In this document: piece by piece, positions 17,990-26,969 of the stretch
Numbering within the stretch: position 1 is the first letter of the stretch
How the letters are laid out: each line of letters begins with the position of its first letter
Source: CAIYYX01 sp035530135
GTDB taxonomy: Bacteria; Pseudomonadota; Gammaproteobacteria; Burkholderiales; Rhodocyclaceae
Length of the DNA: 64,000 nucleotides
Assembly (NCBI GenBank): GCA_035530135.1
Contig: DATKVJ010000142.1
Location: 62,001 to 126,000 of the forward strand
Reading direction: 5' to 3'
Translations under genes and position numbers: made by a program
Notes under the pieces: model-generated
Told to the model about the DNA's origin: nothing
Databases searched by the model: none
What the model saw: the letters and a program-made list of their open reading frames with translations, nothing else

Positions 17990-18790
17990 ATGCCGCGAAC
18001 TCTTCACTCCATTCTTCGTCCGGGCCAGCTTCTCGCCATGGGAGCACTGCTGACGATGGCAATACTCGGACGCCCGGCTCTTGCCGGTCTGCCCGAGACC
18101 ATAGACCGCATAAAGCCGTCGCTCGTCGTAATCGGTACCTTTCAAAAGACCCGTAGCCCGGCCTTCAAGGGGCTTGGCACCGGTTTCGCCGTCGGCGATG
18201 GCACCCTGGTCGCAACCAACGCTCATGTCGCGCCGACCATGACCGATCCCGAAGAAACGGAAGTCCTGACGGTCCTGATCAGAAACGCAAACGGTACGAT
18301 CCAAAGTCGCCGGGCGCGCAAAGTCGCCGCCGATCCCGAACATGACCTAGCTTTGCTGAAGCTCAACGGGCCGCCGCTGGTGCCTCTGCAGTTGGGCGAC
18401 AGAAGTGCCGACGGCATACGCGAAGGCCAAGCTGTAGCTTTCAGCGGTTTTCCGATCCTCGACGTACTAGGCGTATTTCCTACCACCAGCCGCGGCATCA
18501 TTTCAGCTATCGCGCCAATCGCTATTCCCGGCGCTGACGCCCGCGAGCTTGGTGAAAAGCAGATCAGACGGCTGACACGAGGATCCTTCGATATCTATCA
18601 ACTCGATGCTACTGCCTACCCAGGGAGTAGCGGCAGCCCCCTTTACGAGGCGGACAGCGGCATGATCATCGGCATCATCAACATGGTGCTGGTCAAGGGC
18701 ACCAAGGAAAACGCGCTCAGCGCACCGAGCGGAATGACTTACGCCATTCCGATACGGTATCTGCAAGACCTGCTGCTGACTGTGCGGTGA
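17990..18790 (+). CDS. Secreted trypsin-like (S1C) serine protease
   Basis: 266 residues with a signal peptide ending around RPALAG. The chymotrypsin-fold triad is visible: His79 in VATNAHV, Asp119 in PEHDLALLK, Ser214 in YPGSSGSPLY. There is no PDZ domain, so it is a short DegP-like protease rather than full DegP. It lies in the same direction as the lytic transglycosylase (22-base gap) and ends about 200 bases before the export operon. Substrate unknown; maturation or quality control of exported proteins is a guess. Confidence 0.88.
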   Translation: MPRTLHSILRPGQLLAMGALLTMAILGRPALAGLPETIDRIKPSLVVIGTFQKTRSPAFKGLGTGFAVGDGTLVATNAHVAPTMTDPEETEVLTVLIRNANGTIQSRRARKVAADPEHDLALLKLNGPPLVPLQLGDRSADGIREGQAVAFSGFPILDVLGVFPTTSRGIISAIAPIAIPGADARELGEKQIRRLTRGSFDIYQLDATAYPGSSGSPLYEADSGMIIGIINMVLVKGTKENALSAPSGMTYAIPIRYLQDLLLTVR

Positions 18791-18874
18791 ACAGACCTGC
18801 GACAGGCGCATCGTCGGGTTTTCGTTGCGGGAATCCGAGGCCAAAGAAAATGTTGCAAAGGATATGCCAAACAG

Positions 18875-18906
18875 ATATTATGTGCGTAAATATAATGTCA
18901 TAATAT
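18875..18906. promoter_or_regulatory. Inverted repeat in the AT-rich leader of the XrtA core operon
   Basis: ATATTATG (18875-18882), 16-base spacer, CATAATAT (18899-18906): perfect 8-base arms within an AT-rich stretch about 90-120 bases before the export gene at 18995. A third near-copy, ATATAATG, lies in the spacer. ATATGCCAAA at 18862-18871 repeats the 7441-7450 sequence. Candidate regulator site; no experimental support. Confidence 0.42.
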
Positions 18907-18994
18907 GTAGCATCTTATGTAAACTCGTGGGCATCGAAAACCATGCCTGGACGCGGGTGACCCGTCGAACGAATATCACTAGTGGGGAGGGGGT

Positions 18995-19633
18995 ATGCGC
19001 AATATCAATATTTGTCCGCACAAAGCGCAGGGCTGGCTGGGCCGGGCTATGGCAATGTGTATGGCTGCTCTCTTAGTCGCCGGCTGTGCCTCGCGGTATC
19101 CCGCCGCACCTCTGAGCGCTATGACCGACGATTATAACTACATTATCGGACCGGGCGATATCGTAAACATCGTCGTCTGGCGCAACCCCGAATTATCAAT
19201 GAGTGTACCGGTCCGTCCGGATGGCAAGATAACGACGCCATTGGTCGAAGATCTTCCCGCGATGGGAAAGGATCCGAGCACCTTGGCACGCGACATAGAG
19301 AAGGCGCTTGCCAAGTACATTCGGGATCCGGTCGTTACGGTAGTCGTCACCGGTTTTGTCGGTCCTTACAGCCAACAGATACGGGTCATCGGCGAAGCGG
19401 CTAAGCCGCAGGTTCTTGCCTACAAACAAAAGATGACCTTGCTCGATGTGATGATTGCAGTAGGCGGAATGACGGAATTCGCGGACGGCAACCACGCCAC
19501 GATTCTGCGCGCTTCCGAGGGGAACGCGCAGTACTCGGTGCGGCTCACGGATCTGATCAAGCGTGGCGATGTATCGGCCAACGTCGAAATGAAGCCAGGC
19601 GACGTGCTGATCATCCCGCAAAGCTGGTTTTGA
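18995..19633 (+). CDS. Polysaccharide export lipoprotein, XrtA-associated (Wza-like)
   Basis: 212 residues after a strong GGGGAGG site at 18984-18990. Lipobox LVAGC near residue 31 indicates an outer-membrane lipoprotein. The Poly_export (PES) domain starts at YNYIIGPGDIVNIVVWRNPE, followed by RPDGKITTPLV and a SLBB-like part (QIRVIGEAAKPQVLAYKQ, MTLLDVMIAVGGMTEFA), ending KPGDVLIIPQSWF. It is shorter than E. coli Wza, as usual for the exosortase-A export protein. First gene of the core operon; it should form part of the outer-membrane exit with the 22276 product. Confidence 0.93.
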   Translation: MRNINICPHKAQGWLGRAMAMCMAALLVAGCASRYPAAPLSAMTDDYNYIIGPGDIVNIVVWRNPELSMSVPVRPDGKITTPLVEDLPAMGKDPSTLARDIEKALAKYIRDPVVTVVVTGFVGPYSQQIRVIGEAAKPQVLAYKQKMTLLDVMIAVGGMTEFADGNHATILRASEGNAQYSVRLTDLIKRGDVSANVEMKPGDVLIIPQSWF

Positions 19634-19702
19634 TTCTGGGCCGGGAAGTTGAGCGATCTTCTTCCCGGACATTTTTTACTTTGACTTTTCCCGGGATTCT
19701 CG

Positions 19703-21256
19703 ATGGATGAGTTGCTCCGACAAGTATTGCTGACCCTGGCTGGGATGTGGCGAAAACGCTGGTTTGGTCTTGTGGCGGCGTGGCTCGTGAGCGTCGCCGG
19801 CGTTTTCGTCATTCTGAGCATGCCGGACAAGTACGAGGCATCCGCGCGCATTTATGTCGATACGCAATCGGTACTGAGACCTCTGATGTCGGGGATTGCC
19901 GTACAGCCCAACGTCGATCAGCAGATTGCGATTCTCAGCCGCACGCTGATCAGCCGGCCGAACGTTGAGCGCCTGGCGCGAATGGCCGATCTCGACCTTG
20001 GGACGAAGACCAAGGAAGACCTGGATAGACTGGTCGATGGCCTAATGCATTCGCTAGAAATCAAGACTGCCGGCCGTGACAACTTGTACACCCTGTCGTT
20101 CAGAGATACGCAGCCGGAGAGGGCTAAGCGCGTGGTGCAGTCGCTGGTTTCCATCTTTGTCGAGTCCGGCATCGGGGACAAGCGCAAGGATTCTGACTCA
20201 GCACTGAAGTTCATCCAAGAGCAGATCAATAGCTATGAGAAGAAGCTCGAGCAGGCCGAAGACCGGCTGAAAGATTTCAAGCTGAAGAATATGAACTTGT
20301 CCGAGGAGGGGAAGAACTACTTTGCCAGAATCGGTGAGGTGTCTGCGAAGCTCAAAGATGCCCAGTTGGACCTCCGCGAAGCGGAGGACTCCCGCGATGT
20401 GCTGAAGCGCGAATTGGGCGGAGAAGAACCGCTACTGTTGTCGGAGGCGCCGAGCGGCACGTCTCAGGGATCGGTTCCAGAGATCGACAACCGCATTGAT
20501 GCGCTCAAGCGGAATCTCGATAGCTTGTTGCTGCGCTATACGGCGCAGCATCCCGACGTTGTCGGAACAAGAAAGGTGATCGCAGAGCTGGAGGAACAAA
20601 AGCGCCAGGAACTCAAGGCACGCAGCAAGGCAGGCGGTGCCAGGACGGTGTCTGCCGGGGTCGATCCGGTGTTACAGCAATTGAGGATGTCGCTGACCGA
20701 GGCCGACGCCAACGTCGCGGCGCTGCGCGCCCGTGTTGCCGAGTACGAATCGCGCTTCAATGAGCTGAGAAATGCCGCCAAGCAGCAGCCTGAAATCGAT
20801 GCAGAGTTCGCGAAGATGAACCGCGACTATGATATTCAAAAGAAGAACTACGAAGCCTTGGTAGCGCGCCGCGAGTCCGCCGCGATGTCGGAGCAGATGG
20901 GATCAACAACTGGCGTCGCCGACTTCCGCATGATTGATCCGCCACGCGTGTCACCCAAGCCCGTTGAGCCTGACCGGCTGTTGTTCCTGCCGCTGGTACT
21001 TCTCGGCGGCCTGCTTTCCGGTCTGGGCGTCAGTTTCGTCGCAAGTCAGATTTGGCCGATATTCATTGACTGCAGGAGTTTGCGTGATCTGACCGGCTTG
21101 CCGGTTCTCGGTGGTGTTTCGTTTTTAAAGGACCCGGCCTCGGTACGCCGAGAGCGCCGCCGCCTATTGGCTTTTCTCGCCGGACTCGGCGGTCTCTTTG
21201 TGTCCTACGGGGCAACATTGCTCTTTCTGTGGTTGGCGACCGCCCGTACTACTTGA
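19703..21256 (+). CDS. XrtA-associated polysaccharide chain-length determinant (Wzz/PCP family)
   Basis: 517 residues. A first membrane helix at about 20-38 (RWFGLVAAWLVSVAGVFVIL), a large periplasmic region with long coiled coils (about 165-240 and 320-370), and C-terminal membrane segments near 430-455 and 490-512. The Wzz-type first segment DKYEASARIYVDTQSVLRPL and the proline-containing PPRVSPKPVEPDRLLFLPLV before the second helix are typical. It sets polymer length together with the tyrosine kinase encoded next, which starts 16 bases downstream. Confidence 0.93.
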   Translation: MDELLRQVLLTLAGMWRKRWFGLVAAWLVSVAGVFVILSMPDKYEASARIYVDTQSVLRPLMSGIAVQPNVDQQIAILSRTLISRPNVERLARMADLDLGTKTKEDLDRLVDGLMHSLEIKTAGRDNLYTLSFRDTQPERAKRVVQSLVSIFVESGIGDKRKDSDSALKFIQEQINSYEKKLEQAEDRLKDFKLKNMNLSEEGKNYFARIGEVSAKLKDAQLDLREAEDSRDVLKRELGGEEPLLLSEAPSGTSQGSVPEIDNRIDALKRNLDSLLLRYTAQHPDVVGTRKVIAELEEQKRQELKARSKAGGARTVSAGVDPVLQQLRMSLTEADANVAALRARVAEYESRFNELRNAAKQQPEIDAEFAKMNRDYDIQKKNYEALVARRESAAMSEQMGSTTGVADFRMIDPPRVSPKPVEPDRLLFLPLVLLGGLLSGLGVSFVASQIWPIFIDCRSLRDLTGLPVLGGVSFLKDPASVRRERRRLLAFLAGLGGLFVSYGATLLFLWLATARTT

Positions 21257-21271
21257 ATCTAGGGAGATGCG

Positions 21272-22279
21272 TTGAGCATTATCGAAGAAGCAGCAAAGCG
21301 CCTGGATGAACTCAGGCGGGCAGGCATGTCCGTACCGGCTGCGTATGCAGGTATCGCGTCGGCTGGAGCGGCACCGGGTGATCTGACGGGTAGGGAAGGC
21401 GATGCCTTGCCAGATCCGTCCGAATTGGAGGCCGCCGGCTCGGATGGGCCTGGATCGCCCGTAGGTCTGAGGGAAAGCCCTGCGGTGTCGCACCTTCAGG
21501 CGAATTGGGAATCCTTGCCCCGCTTTGACATCGACTTGGCTGCGCTTGCCGCCAAAAACTTCATCACGTCAGATGCCATGCGCTCCCGGTTGGCTGATGA
21601 GTTTAGGGTGATCAAGCGGCCGCTGCTCGTCAATGCGCAAGGCAAGGGAGAGATACCGATAGAGAACGGCAATCTGATCATGGTGACCAGTTCCTTGCCG
21701 GGCGAAGGCAAAAGCTTCACAGCAATCAACCTGGCGATGAGCATCGCCATGGAAATGGACATCAGGGTGCTGCTGGTTGATGCCGACGTATCCCACCCGT
21801 CGGTGCTCAAGTACCTGGGCCTGCCACCCGCCAAGGGCCTTTTGGATGCGCTGCTCGACGACGACCTCGATATGCGGGAGGTATTGGTACACACGAACAT
21901 TGAGAAGCTGTCAATTCTCCCTGGAGGGAGCAGTTACAAGCATGCCACCGAACTTCTCGCCAGCGAAGCAATGCGCCGGCGGATTGGTGAGATCGGTTCG
22001 CGCTATTCAGACCGCATCATCATCTTCGATTCTCCGCCCTTGCTGGTAACCACCGAATCGCGGGTTCTCGCCACGCACATGGGACAGATCCTCATGGTCG
22101 TCGAGGCGGGGAAGACCCCGCACGCTGCGGTGAAGCAAGCTTTGGCGACGATCGAATCCTGCCCGGTGGTGTTGATGATGCTCAACAAGAGTGCTGCCAG
22201 CAACGCCGGCGGCTATGGCTATGGCTACGGCTACGGCTATGGCTATGGCTATGCCAGCTATGGCTATGGCACTAAATGA
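21272..22279 (+). CDS. XrtA-associated tyrosine autokinase (BY-kinase)
   Basis: 335 residues. The start is a TTG at 21272, five bases after AGGGAG, reading M-SIIEEAAKRLDELRRAG. Kinase domain: Walker A TSSLPGEGKSFTAINLA, Walker A' LLVDADVSHP, Walker B IIIFDSPPLL. The tail after about residue 305 is a Gly-Tyr repeat ending ASYGYGTK, the Tyr cluster that BY-kinases phosphorylate on themselves. It should work with the chain-length protein to switch polymerisation and export on and off. Its stop overlaps the next start as ATGA. Confidence 0.92.
   Translation: MSIIEEAAKRLDELRRAGMSVPAAYAGIASAGAAPGDLTGREGDALPDPSELEAAGSDGPGSPVGLRESPAVSHLQANWESLPRFDIDLAALAAKNFITSDAMRSRLADEFRVIKRPLLVNAQGKGEIPIENGNLIMVTSSLPGEGKSFTAINLAMSIAMEMDIRVLLVDADVSHPSVLKYLGLPPAKGLLDALLDDDLDMREVLVHTNIEKLSILPGGSSYKHATELLASEAMRRRIGEIGSRYSDRIIIFDSPPLLVTTESRVLATHMGQILMVVEAGKTPHAAVKQALATIESCPVVLMMLNKSAASNAGGYGYGYGYGYGYGYASYGYGTK
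22211..22252 (+). repeat. Tandem hexamer repeat encoding the Gly-Tyr tail
   Basis: Seven copies of GGCTAT or GGCTAC in a row, then a partly repeated extension to 22272. Each unit adds Gly-Tyr, so gain or loss of a unit stays in frame and changes the number of phosphorylatable tyrosines. Confidence 0.9.
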
Positions 22280-23844
22280 GAAATCGCGGTTCCTCTAGGA
22301 CGGCTGGGGCGATGCACCTCACTGAAACTGCGAACCGGAAAAATCTGGCTGCCCCCCGCTACGCGATGGCGATTCTGCTGAGCGCTGGCATTTCTGCCAG
22401 CTTTCCGGCCAGGGCTGACTCATGGACTTTCACGCCCCATCTCGAGGTGCAGGGCAGCTATTCTGACAACGTTGCTTTGGCCGCGCCGGGCCAAGAGCGC
22501 GGCGACACCATTCTTGGGGTATCGCCTGGCATCGCGATCCATGGAGACGGTGCCCGAGTCAAGCTGAATTTCGATTACACCTGGCAAAATCTGACTTATC
22601 TCGATCATTCAAGCAACAACACCAGCAACAATATGCTGAGTGCCAACGCCAATGTCGAGGCGGTCGAGAACTGGTTTTATATCGATGCCACGGCCGGGGT
22701 TTCGCAGCAGAACGTCTCGGCCTTCGGCCCGCAGCCGGTAGATAACATCAGCATCACCGGCAACCGGACAAGCGTCTCGAGCTACTCTGTCAGCCCCTAC
22801 ATCAAGGGGGTGGTCGGCTCAGATGTGGCCTACCAGCTACGCCACAATACCTATGGCGCCGACTCCGGGGATAACCAGCTACCTCGCAGTCAGAGCAACG
22901 AATGGGTGGGGACTCTTAACGGCGGCACACCGCTGTCTGTGCTCAACTGGGGTGTCGACTACAACCGGGCGAGTACGGATTACGAGGCTAGCGCCTCGGC
23001 CGAGACGGAGACTGTCCGCGGCAGCCTCTACTTTCGCGTCGCCCCCGAGCTGAGTCTTTCGGTTAACGCGGGGCACGAAAAGAACAATTTTCTGGTCGGC
23101 AAGCAGTCGGGCGGCACGCACGGCTTCGGCTTCCAATGGACACCCGGAGAAAGGACCTCGTTTGCCGGTGAGCGCGATCAACGCTTGTTTGGGCCCGGTT
23201 ATTCGTTCCTCTTCAAGCACCGCATGCCGATGAGTGCCCTGGATGTGGCATTGACCCGCGACTTGACAACTAGCTCGACTGTGCTGTTCCGTGGGCTCGG
23301 CACCACCCTCGCCCAATTGGTTGCAAACGCTTTACCTCCGCCTCCGGCAGGGGCGCCGGATAATCGACTCGCATTGGCCACTACGCTTCTTGGCCCTTCC
23401 GCGAACCTCGTGCCGACACTTGGCTTCTTGACCAACCAAATAGTCCTGCAGAAGCGCCTTCAGGCGTCGTATGCGCTTATCGGGGCGCGCAACATGCTGA
23501 CCTTCACGGCATTCCGGGCCGACAGTCAGTCGGTGGCCCCAGGTTTTTCGGCAAGCACCAATTCTGCCGCTTTTGTCACGATTGACCAGAAAGGTCTGAG
23601 CGTGACCTGGAGCCACACATTGTCGGGGCTGTCCTCCGCCAACACCTCATACGCCCGCACCCTCAGCACTGGCGATGGGATCGCCGGGCAGAGTTCCACG
23701 CAGAATAGTTTGAGCGTGAACCTGACCACGAAACTGTCGCCGAAGACGAATGGGTCGTTTGGTCTGAGGCACGTGGTCTTCGATGGAGTTCCCAGTGGCT
23801 ATCACGAGAACGCCATTTACTTCAGCCTCAGCTTTCTCTTTTGA
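22276..23844 (+). CDS. XrtA/PEP-CTERM-associated outer-membrane beta-barrel-like protein (TIGR03016-type)
   Basis: 522 residues if started at the overlapping ATG at 22276; in-frame ATGs at 22312 and near residue 30 (MAILLSAGISASFPARA, a signal peptide) are alternatives. After the signal the protein is rich in alternating polar/aromatic strands, beginning WTFTPHLEVQGSYSDNVALA and ending in an aromatic strand NAIYFSLSFLF, typical of outer-membrane beta-barrels. Family members always sit in exosortase-A loci and probably form the outer-membrane channel or its partner. The ATGA overlap with the kinase gene suggests coupled translation. Confidence 0.87.
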   Translation: MRNRGSSRTAGAMHLTETANRKNLAAPRYAMAILLSAGISASFPARADSWTFTPHLEVQGSYSDNVALAAPGQERGDTILGVSPGIAIHGDGARVKLNFDYTWQNLTYLDHSSNNTSNNMLSANANVEAVENWFYIDATAGVSQQNVSAFGPQPVDNISITGNRTSVSSYSVSPYIKGVVGSDVAYQLRHNTYGADSGDNQLPRSQSNEWVGTLNGGTPLSVLNWGVDYNRASTDYEASASAETETVRGSLYFRVAPELSLSVNAGHEKNNFLVGKQSGGTHGFGFQWTPGERTSFAGERDQRLFGPGYSFLFKHRMPMSALDVALTRDLTTSSTVLFRGLGTTLAQLVANALPPPPAGAPDNRLALATTLLGPSANLVPTLGFLTNQIVLQKRLQASYALIGARNMLTFTAFRADSQSVAPGFSASTNSAAFVTIDQKGLSVTWSHTLSGLSSANTSYARTLSTGDGIAGQSSTQNSLSVNLTTKLSPKTNGSFGLRHVVFDGVPSGYHENAIYFSLSFLF

Positions 23845-23853
23845 TTAGCCGTC

Positions 23854-24921
23854 ATGTACGAAAGCTACTACGGGCTGACAGGAAAACCGTTTCAGCTCAA
23901 CCCCGATCCTTCATTTTTCTATGGCAGTTCAGGCCACAAAAGGGCGCAGGCATACCTTGAGTATGGATTGCATCAGAGCGAGGGTTTCATCGTCATTACC
24001 GGCGAAGTCGGCGCAGGCAAGACGACGCTGGTGCGCAGCCTGCTAAAGAAACTCGACCCGAGGAAGGTCGTTGCCGGTCAGCTGGTTAGCACCCAGCTGG
24101 ATGCACAAGACATGCTGCGTCTGGTGGTGTCAGCATTCGGACTGCCCAGCAGAACCCTGGATAAGTCGCAGTTGTTGCTGGCGCTGGAGACCTACCTGGT
24201 TTCAGTGACGTCCAAGGGCAAGCGTGTCCTGCTGATCGTTGACGAAGCGCAAAATCTGACGCCGCGCGCGGTTGAGGAATTGCGCATGCTGTCCAACTTC
24301 CAACTCGGGGAGCACGCGCTGCTGCAGAGCTTCCTCGTCGGGCAGCCGGAATTCAGGGCAACCATGCTGAGTCCGCACATGCAGCAGTTGCGCCAGCGAG
24401 TGATCGCCTCGTATCACCTCGGACCGATGGACGAGGCCGAAACCCGCGCCTATATCGAGCATCGGCTTCATCACGTCAACTGGAACAATAAGCCGCATTT
24501 CGAGCCTGAAGCCTTTCAGGCGATTTACGATTGCACCGGTGGCATTCCGCGCCGCATCAACACGCTTTGCGACCGACTCATGTTGGCCGGTTTCCTCTCA
24601 CATAAATCAGTGTTGACCCGCAATGATGTCGTCGAGGTGATGAGCGAGATTAAAGCGGAGGCAGGGAGTGTCGCGGGCGCTGAAAATCATGGCGTTGATG
24701 AAGGCGTGCCGCTGAACGCCATATCGTTTTCCGCAACCCGAACGGCGATTGACGCCATGACGCGCCCCGCAGGCGCCGACACCGGCGTTTTCGGCATCGA
24801 GGCCGCGAATCTGGAGCAGCGTGTGGCAACGCTGGAGCGGACAATCTCCGCCGCCTTGAGCCGCTTGCCTGAGGCGGCGCAAATGACAAGCGAGGGGAAA
24901 GACGGGGAGGGGGAGGGCTAG
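23854..24921 (+). CDS. XrtA-associated ExeA-like ATPase
   Basis: 355 residues. The opening MYESYYGLTGKPFQLNPDPS is that of the general-secretion ATPase ExeA group. Walker A is ITGEVGAGKTTLVRSLL, Walker B LLIVDEAQNLT; sensor and arginine motifs follow (RQRVIASYHLGPMDEAE, TGGIPRRINTLCDRLML). The C-terminal 80 residues are a low-complexity linker plus a short coiled coil. It lies between the outer-membrane protein and WecB. Its role in the EPS system, probably powering or positioning envelope assembly, is unproven. Confidence 0.92.
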   Translation: MYESYYGLTGKPFQLNPDPSFFYGSSGHKRAQAYLEYGLHQSEGFIVITGEVGAGKTTLVRSLLKKLDPRKVVAGQLVSTQLDAQDMLRLVVSAFGLPSRTLDKSQLLLALETYLVSVTSKGKRVLLIVDEAQNLTPRAVEELRMLSNFQLGEHALLQSFLVGQPEFRATMLSPHMQQLRQRVIASYHLGPMDEAETRAYIEHRLHHVNWNNKPHFEPEAFQAIYDCTGGIPRRINTLCDRLMLAGFLSHKSVLTRNDVVEVMSEIKAEAGSVAGAENHGVDEGVPLNAISFSATRTAIDAMTRPAGADTGVFGIEAANLEQRVATLERTISAALSRLPEAAQMTSEGKDGEGEG

Positions 24922-24923
24922 TG

Positions 24924-26096
24924 ATGAAAAGCGAAGGCTCCCTCGCTCTGGGTCCCGTGGTGTGCGTCGTCGGCGCCCGACCGAATTACATGAAAATGGC
25001 GCCCATCGTCCGCGCCCTGAGGGCTCGGGGTCTGCCCATTCTGCTGGTTCATACGGGCCAGCATTATGATTCCGATATGAACGATCGGCTGTTCGCCGAT
25101 CTGAAGATGCCGTCCCCGGATATCAACCTCGAAGTCGGCTCTGGCACGCACGCCGTTCAGACCGCCGAAATAATGCGCCGCTTCGAGCCGGTGATCGACG
25201 CTCATAAGGCGTCCTGTGTGCTGGTTGTGGGCGACGTGAACTCCACTCTGGCGTGCAGCCTGGTCGCGAACAAGAAGGGCGTGCCGGTGGTTCATGTGGA
25301 GGCCGGTCTGCGCAGCCACGACCGCAGCATGCCCGAGGAAATAAACCGCCTGCTCACTGACCAGCTTGCCGATCTGCTGTACACCACCGAGCGTTCGGCC
25401 GATGACAACCTCGCTCGGGAAGGTATAGCCGGCGCTCGAATCGAGTTCGTCGGCAACGTCATGATCGACTCTCTGCTGGCCAATCGCGAACATGCCGTAT
25501 CGCCTGCGGAAACGCTGCGCCGCGACGGCCGGAACGAAGCCATCCTGCGCTGCCCCAACGGCTATGGGGTGGTCACGCTGCATCGGCCCTCCAACGTAGA
25601 CCAAGCCGAGACCTTCGGCAGACTGCTCTCGGTGCTGCGCGAGGTAAGCGAGAAGCTGCCGCTGGTGTTTGCCCTGCATCCGCGCAGCCGCGACAACATC
25701 GAGCGTTTCGGCCTGGGAGACCTGCTTGCCAGCGAGCGCATCGTCCTGCTTCCGCCTCTGGGCTATCTGGAAATGCTGGGCCTGATGGCAGGCGCTGCCA
25801 TGGTGCTCACCGATTCCGGCGGCATCCAGGAAGAGACCACCGCGCTCGCTGTCCCCTGCATCACCTTGCGCGAGAACACCGAAAGGCCGATTACTGTGGA
25901 GCAGGGCACCAACATCCTCGCCGGCAGCGACCGCGACCTGATCCTGTACGCCGTTGACGAGACGCTTGCCAACGGCGGCAAGCGCGGCCGAATTCCTGAG
26001 TACTGGGACGGTCGCGCCGCCGAACGCATCGCCAGCCACCTCGGCGACTGGCTGATCTGCCGTCATGCCGTCGGTCACGATGGCAGAGGAGCGTGA
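24924..26096 (+). CDS. wecB: UDP-N-acetylglucosamine 2-epimerase (non-hydrolysing)
   Basis: 390 residues from the ATG at 24924; a GTG one codon earlier overlaps the preceding stop. WecB interconverts UDP-GlcNAc and UDP-ManNAc. Motifs: GARPNYMKMAPIVRAL, VHTGQHYDSDMND, VVGDVNSTLA, HVEAGLRSHDRSMPEEINR, LHRPSNVD, and DSGGIQEET with the UDP-binding glutamates. Purine-rich GGGAGGG upstream serves as ribosome site. UDP-ManNAc could be oxidised by the 15748 dehydrogenase to UDP-ManNAcA. Confidence 0.95.
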   Translation: MKSEGSLALGPVVCVVGARPNYMKMAPIVRALRARGLPILLVHTGQHYDSDMNDRLFADLKMPSPDINLEVGSGTHAVQTAEIMRRFEPVIDAHKASCVLVVGDVNSTLACSLVANKKGVPVVHVEAGLRSHDRSMPEEINRLLTDQLADLLYTTERSADDNLAREGIAGARIEFVGNVMIDSLLANREHAVSPAETLRRDGRNEAILRCPNGYGVVTLHRPSNVDQAETFGRLLSVLREVSEKLPLVFALHPRSRDNIERFGLGDLLASERIVLLPPLGYLEMLGLMAGAAMVLTDSGGIQEETTALAVPCITLRENTERPITVEQGTNILAGSDRDLILYAVDETLANGGKRGRIPEYWDGRAAERIASHLGDWLICRHAVGHDGRGA

Positions 26097-26969
26097 ATGA
26101 TGCCAGACGCGCTGAAGGCGGCCGACACTCTGATCGTCAATGCCCTGACCATCGACGTCGAGGATTATTTCCATGTTTCCGCGCTCGCGCCGAGCATCCC
26201 ACGCTCAAAGTGGAACGATATTCCCTGCCGGGTAGAGAAGAACATCGACAAAATTCTTGGCATGCTCGAGCAAAACCGCGTCAACGCCACCTTTTTCACT
26301 CTAGGCTGGGTGGCGGAGCGATATCCCCACCTGGTGCGACGCATCGTCAGCGGCGGCCACGAACTGGCCAGCCACGGCTATGCGCACCAGCGCGCCAGCG
26401 ACCTGTCGCCGAAAGCCTTTCTCGCCGATATTCATCTGGCCAAGCTTGTGCTCGAGGACATCGCAGGCGTCGAGGCCAAGGGCTACCGTGCGCCGAGCTT
26501 TTCAATCGGCGCGGCCAATCCATGGGCACTCGACTGCATCGAACAGGCCGGCTATCGCTACAGTTCAAGCATTTATCCGATTGTCCACGACCACTACGGC
26601 ATGCCGGACTCTCCGCGCTTCCCCTATCTGTCGCGCGGCAAGCTGCTCGAAGTACCGGTAACGACGGTGCGTCTGTTTCAGCGGAACTGGCCGGCCGGTG
26701 GCGGCGGCTATTTTCGTCTGCTCCCGTACGAGTTTTCGCGCTGGTGCATCCGCCGCGTCAATAATGTGGATAAGCAGCCGGCGATTTTCTATTTTCATCC
26801 TTGGGAACTCGACCCTGAGCAGCCGCGGGTTCAAGGCATCAGTGCCAAGACACGCTTCCGCCATTATCTGAACCTCGATCGCACTGAGCGGCGCTTGCGC
26901 CGCTTGCTCGGTGATTTCGCCTGGGGCCGAGCCGACCATGTATTTCTTGAGCGGAACCATGATGCGTGA
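26097..26969 (+). CDS. XrtA-associated polysaccharide deacetylase (TIGR03006-type)
   Basis: 290 residues, starting immediately after the wecB stop. NodB-type domain: catalytic/metal motif LTIDVEDYFHVSALAP, then ATFFTLGWVAERYP, the metal-histidine motif GGHELASHGYAH and YRAPSFSI. The C-terminus has YFHPWELDPEQPR. The family is found only with exosortase A and is predicted to remove N-acetyl groups from the polymer or its lipid-linked unit. It overlaps the next gene by about 11 bases. Confidence 0.93.
   Translation: MMPDALKAADTLIVNALTIDVEDYFHVSALAPSIPRSKWNDIPCRVEKNIDKILGMLEQNRVNATFFTLGWVAERYPHLVRRIVSGGHELASHGYAHQRASDLSPKAFLADIHLAKLVLEDIAGVEAKGYRAPSFSIGAANPWALDCIEQAGYRYSSSIYPIVHDHYGMPDSPRFPYLSRGKLLEVPVTTVRLFQRNWPAGGGGYFRLLPYEFSRWCIRRVNNVDKQPAIFYFHPWELDPEQPRVQGISAKTRFRHYLNLDRTERRLRRLLGDFAWGRADHVFLERNHDA

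Noticed and set aside
18825..19076. 83-codon plus-strand frame before the export gene
   Set aside because: Covers the AT-rich regulatory leader and overlaps the export gene out of frame; no coding character.
24918..26174. 418-codon minus-strand frame over wecB
   Set aside because: Antisense to an intact wecB; no recognisable domains.
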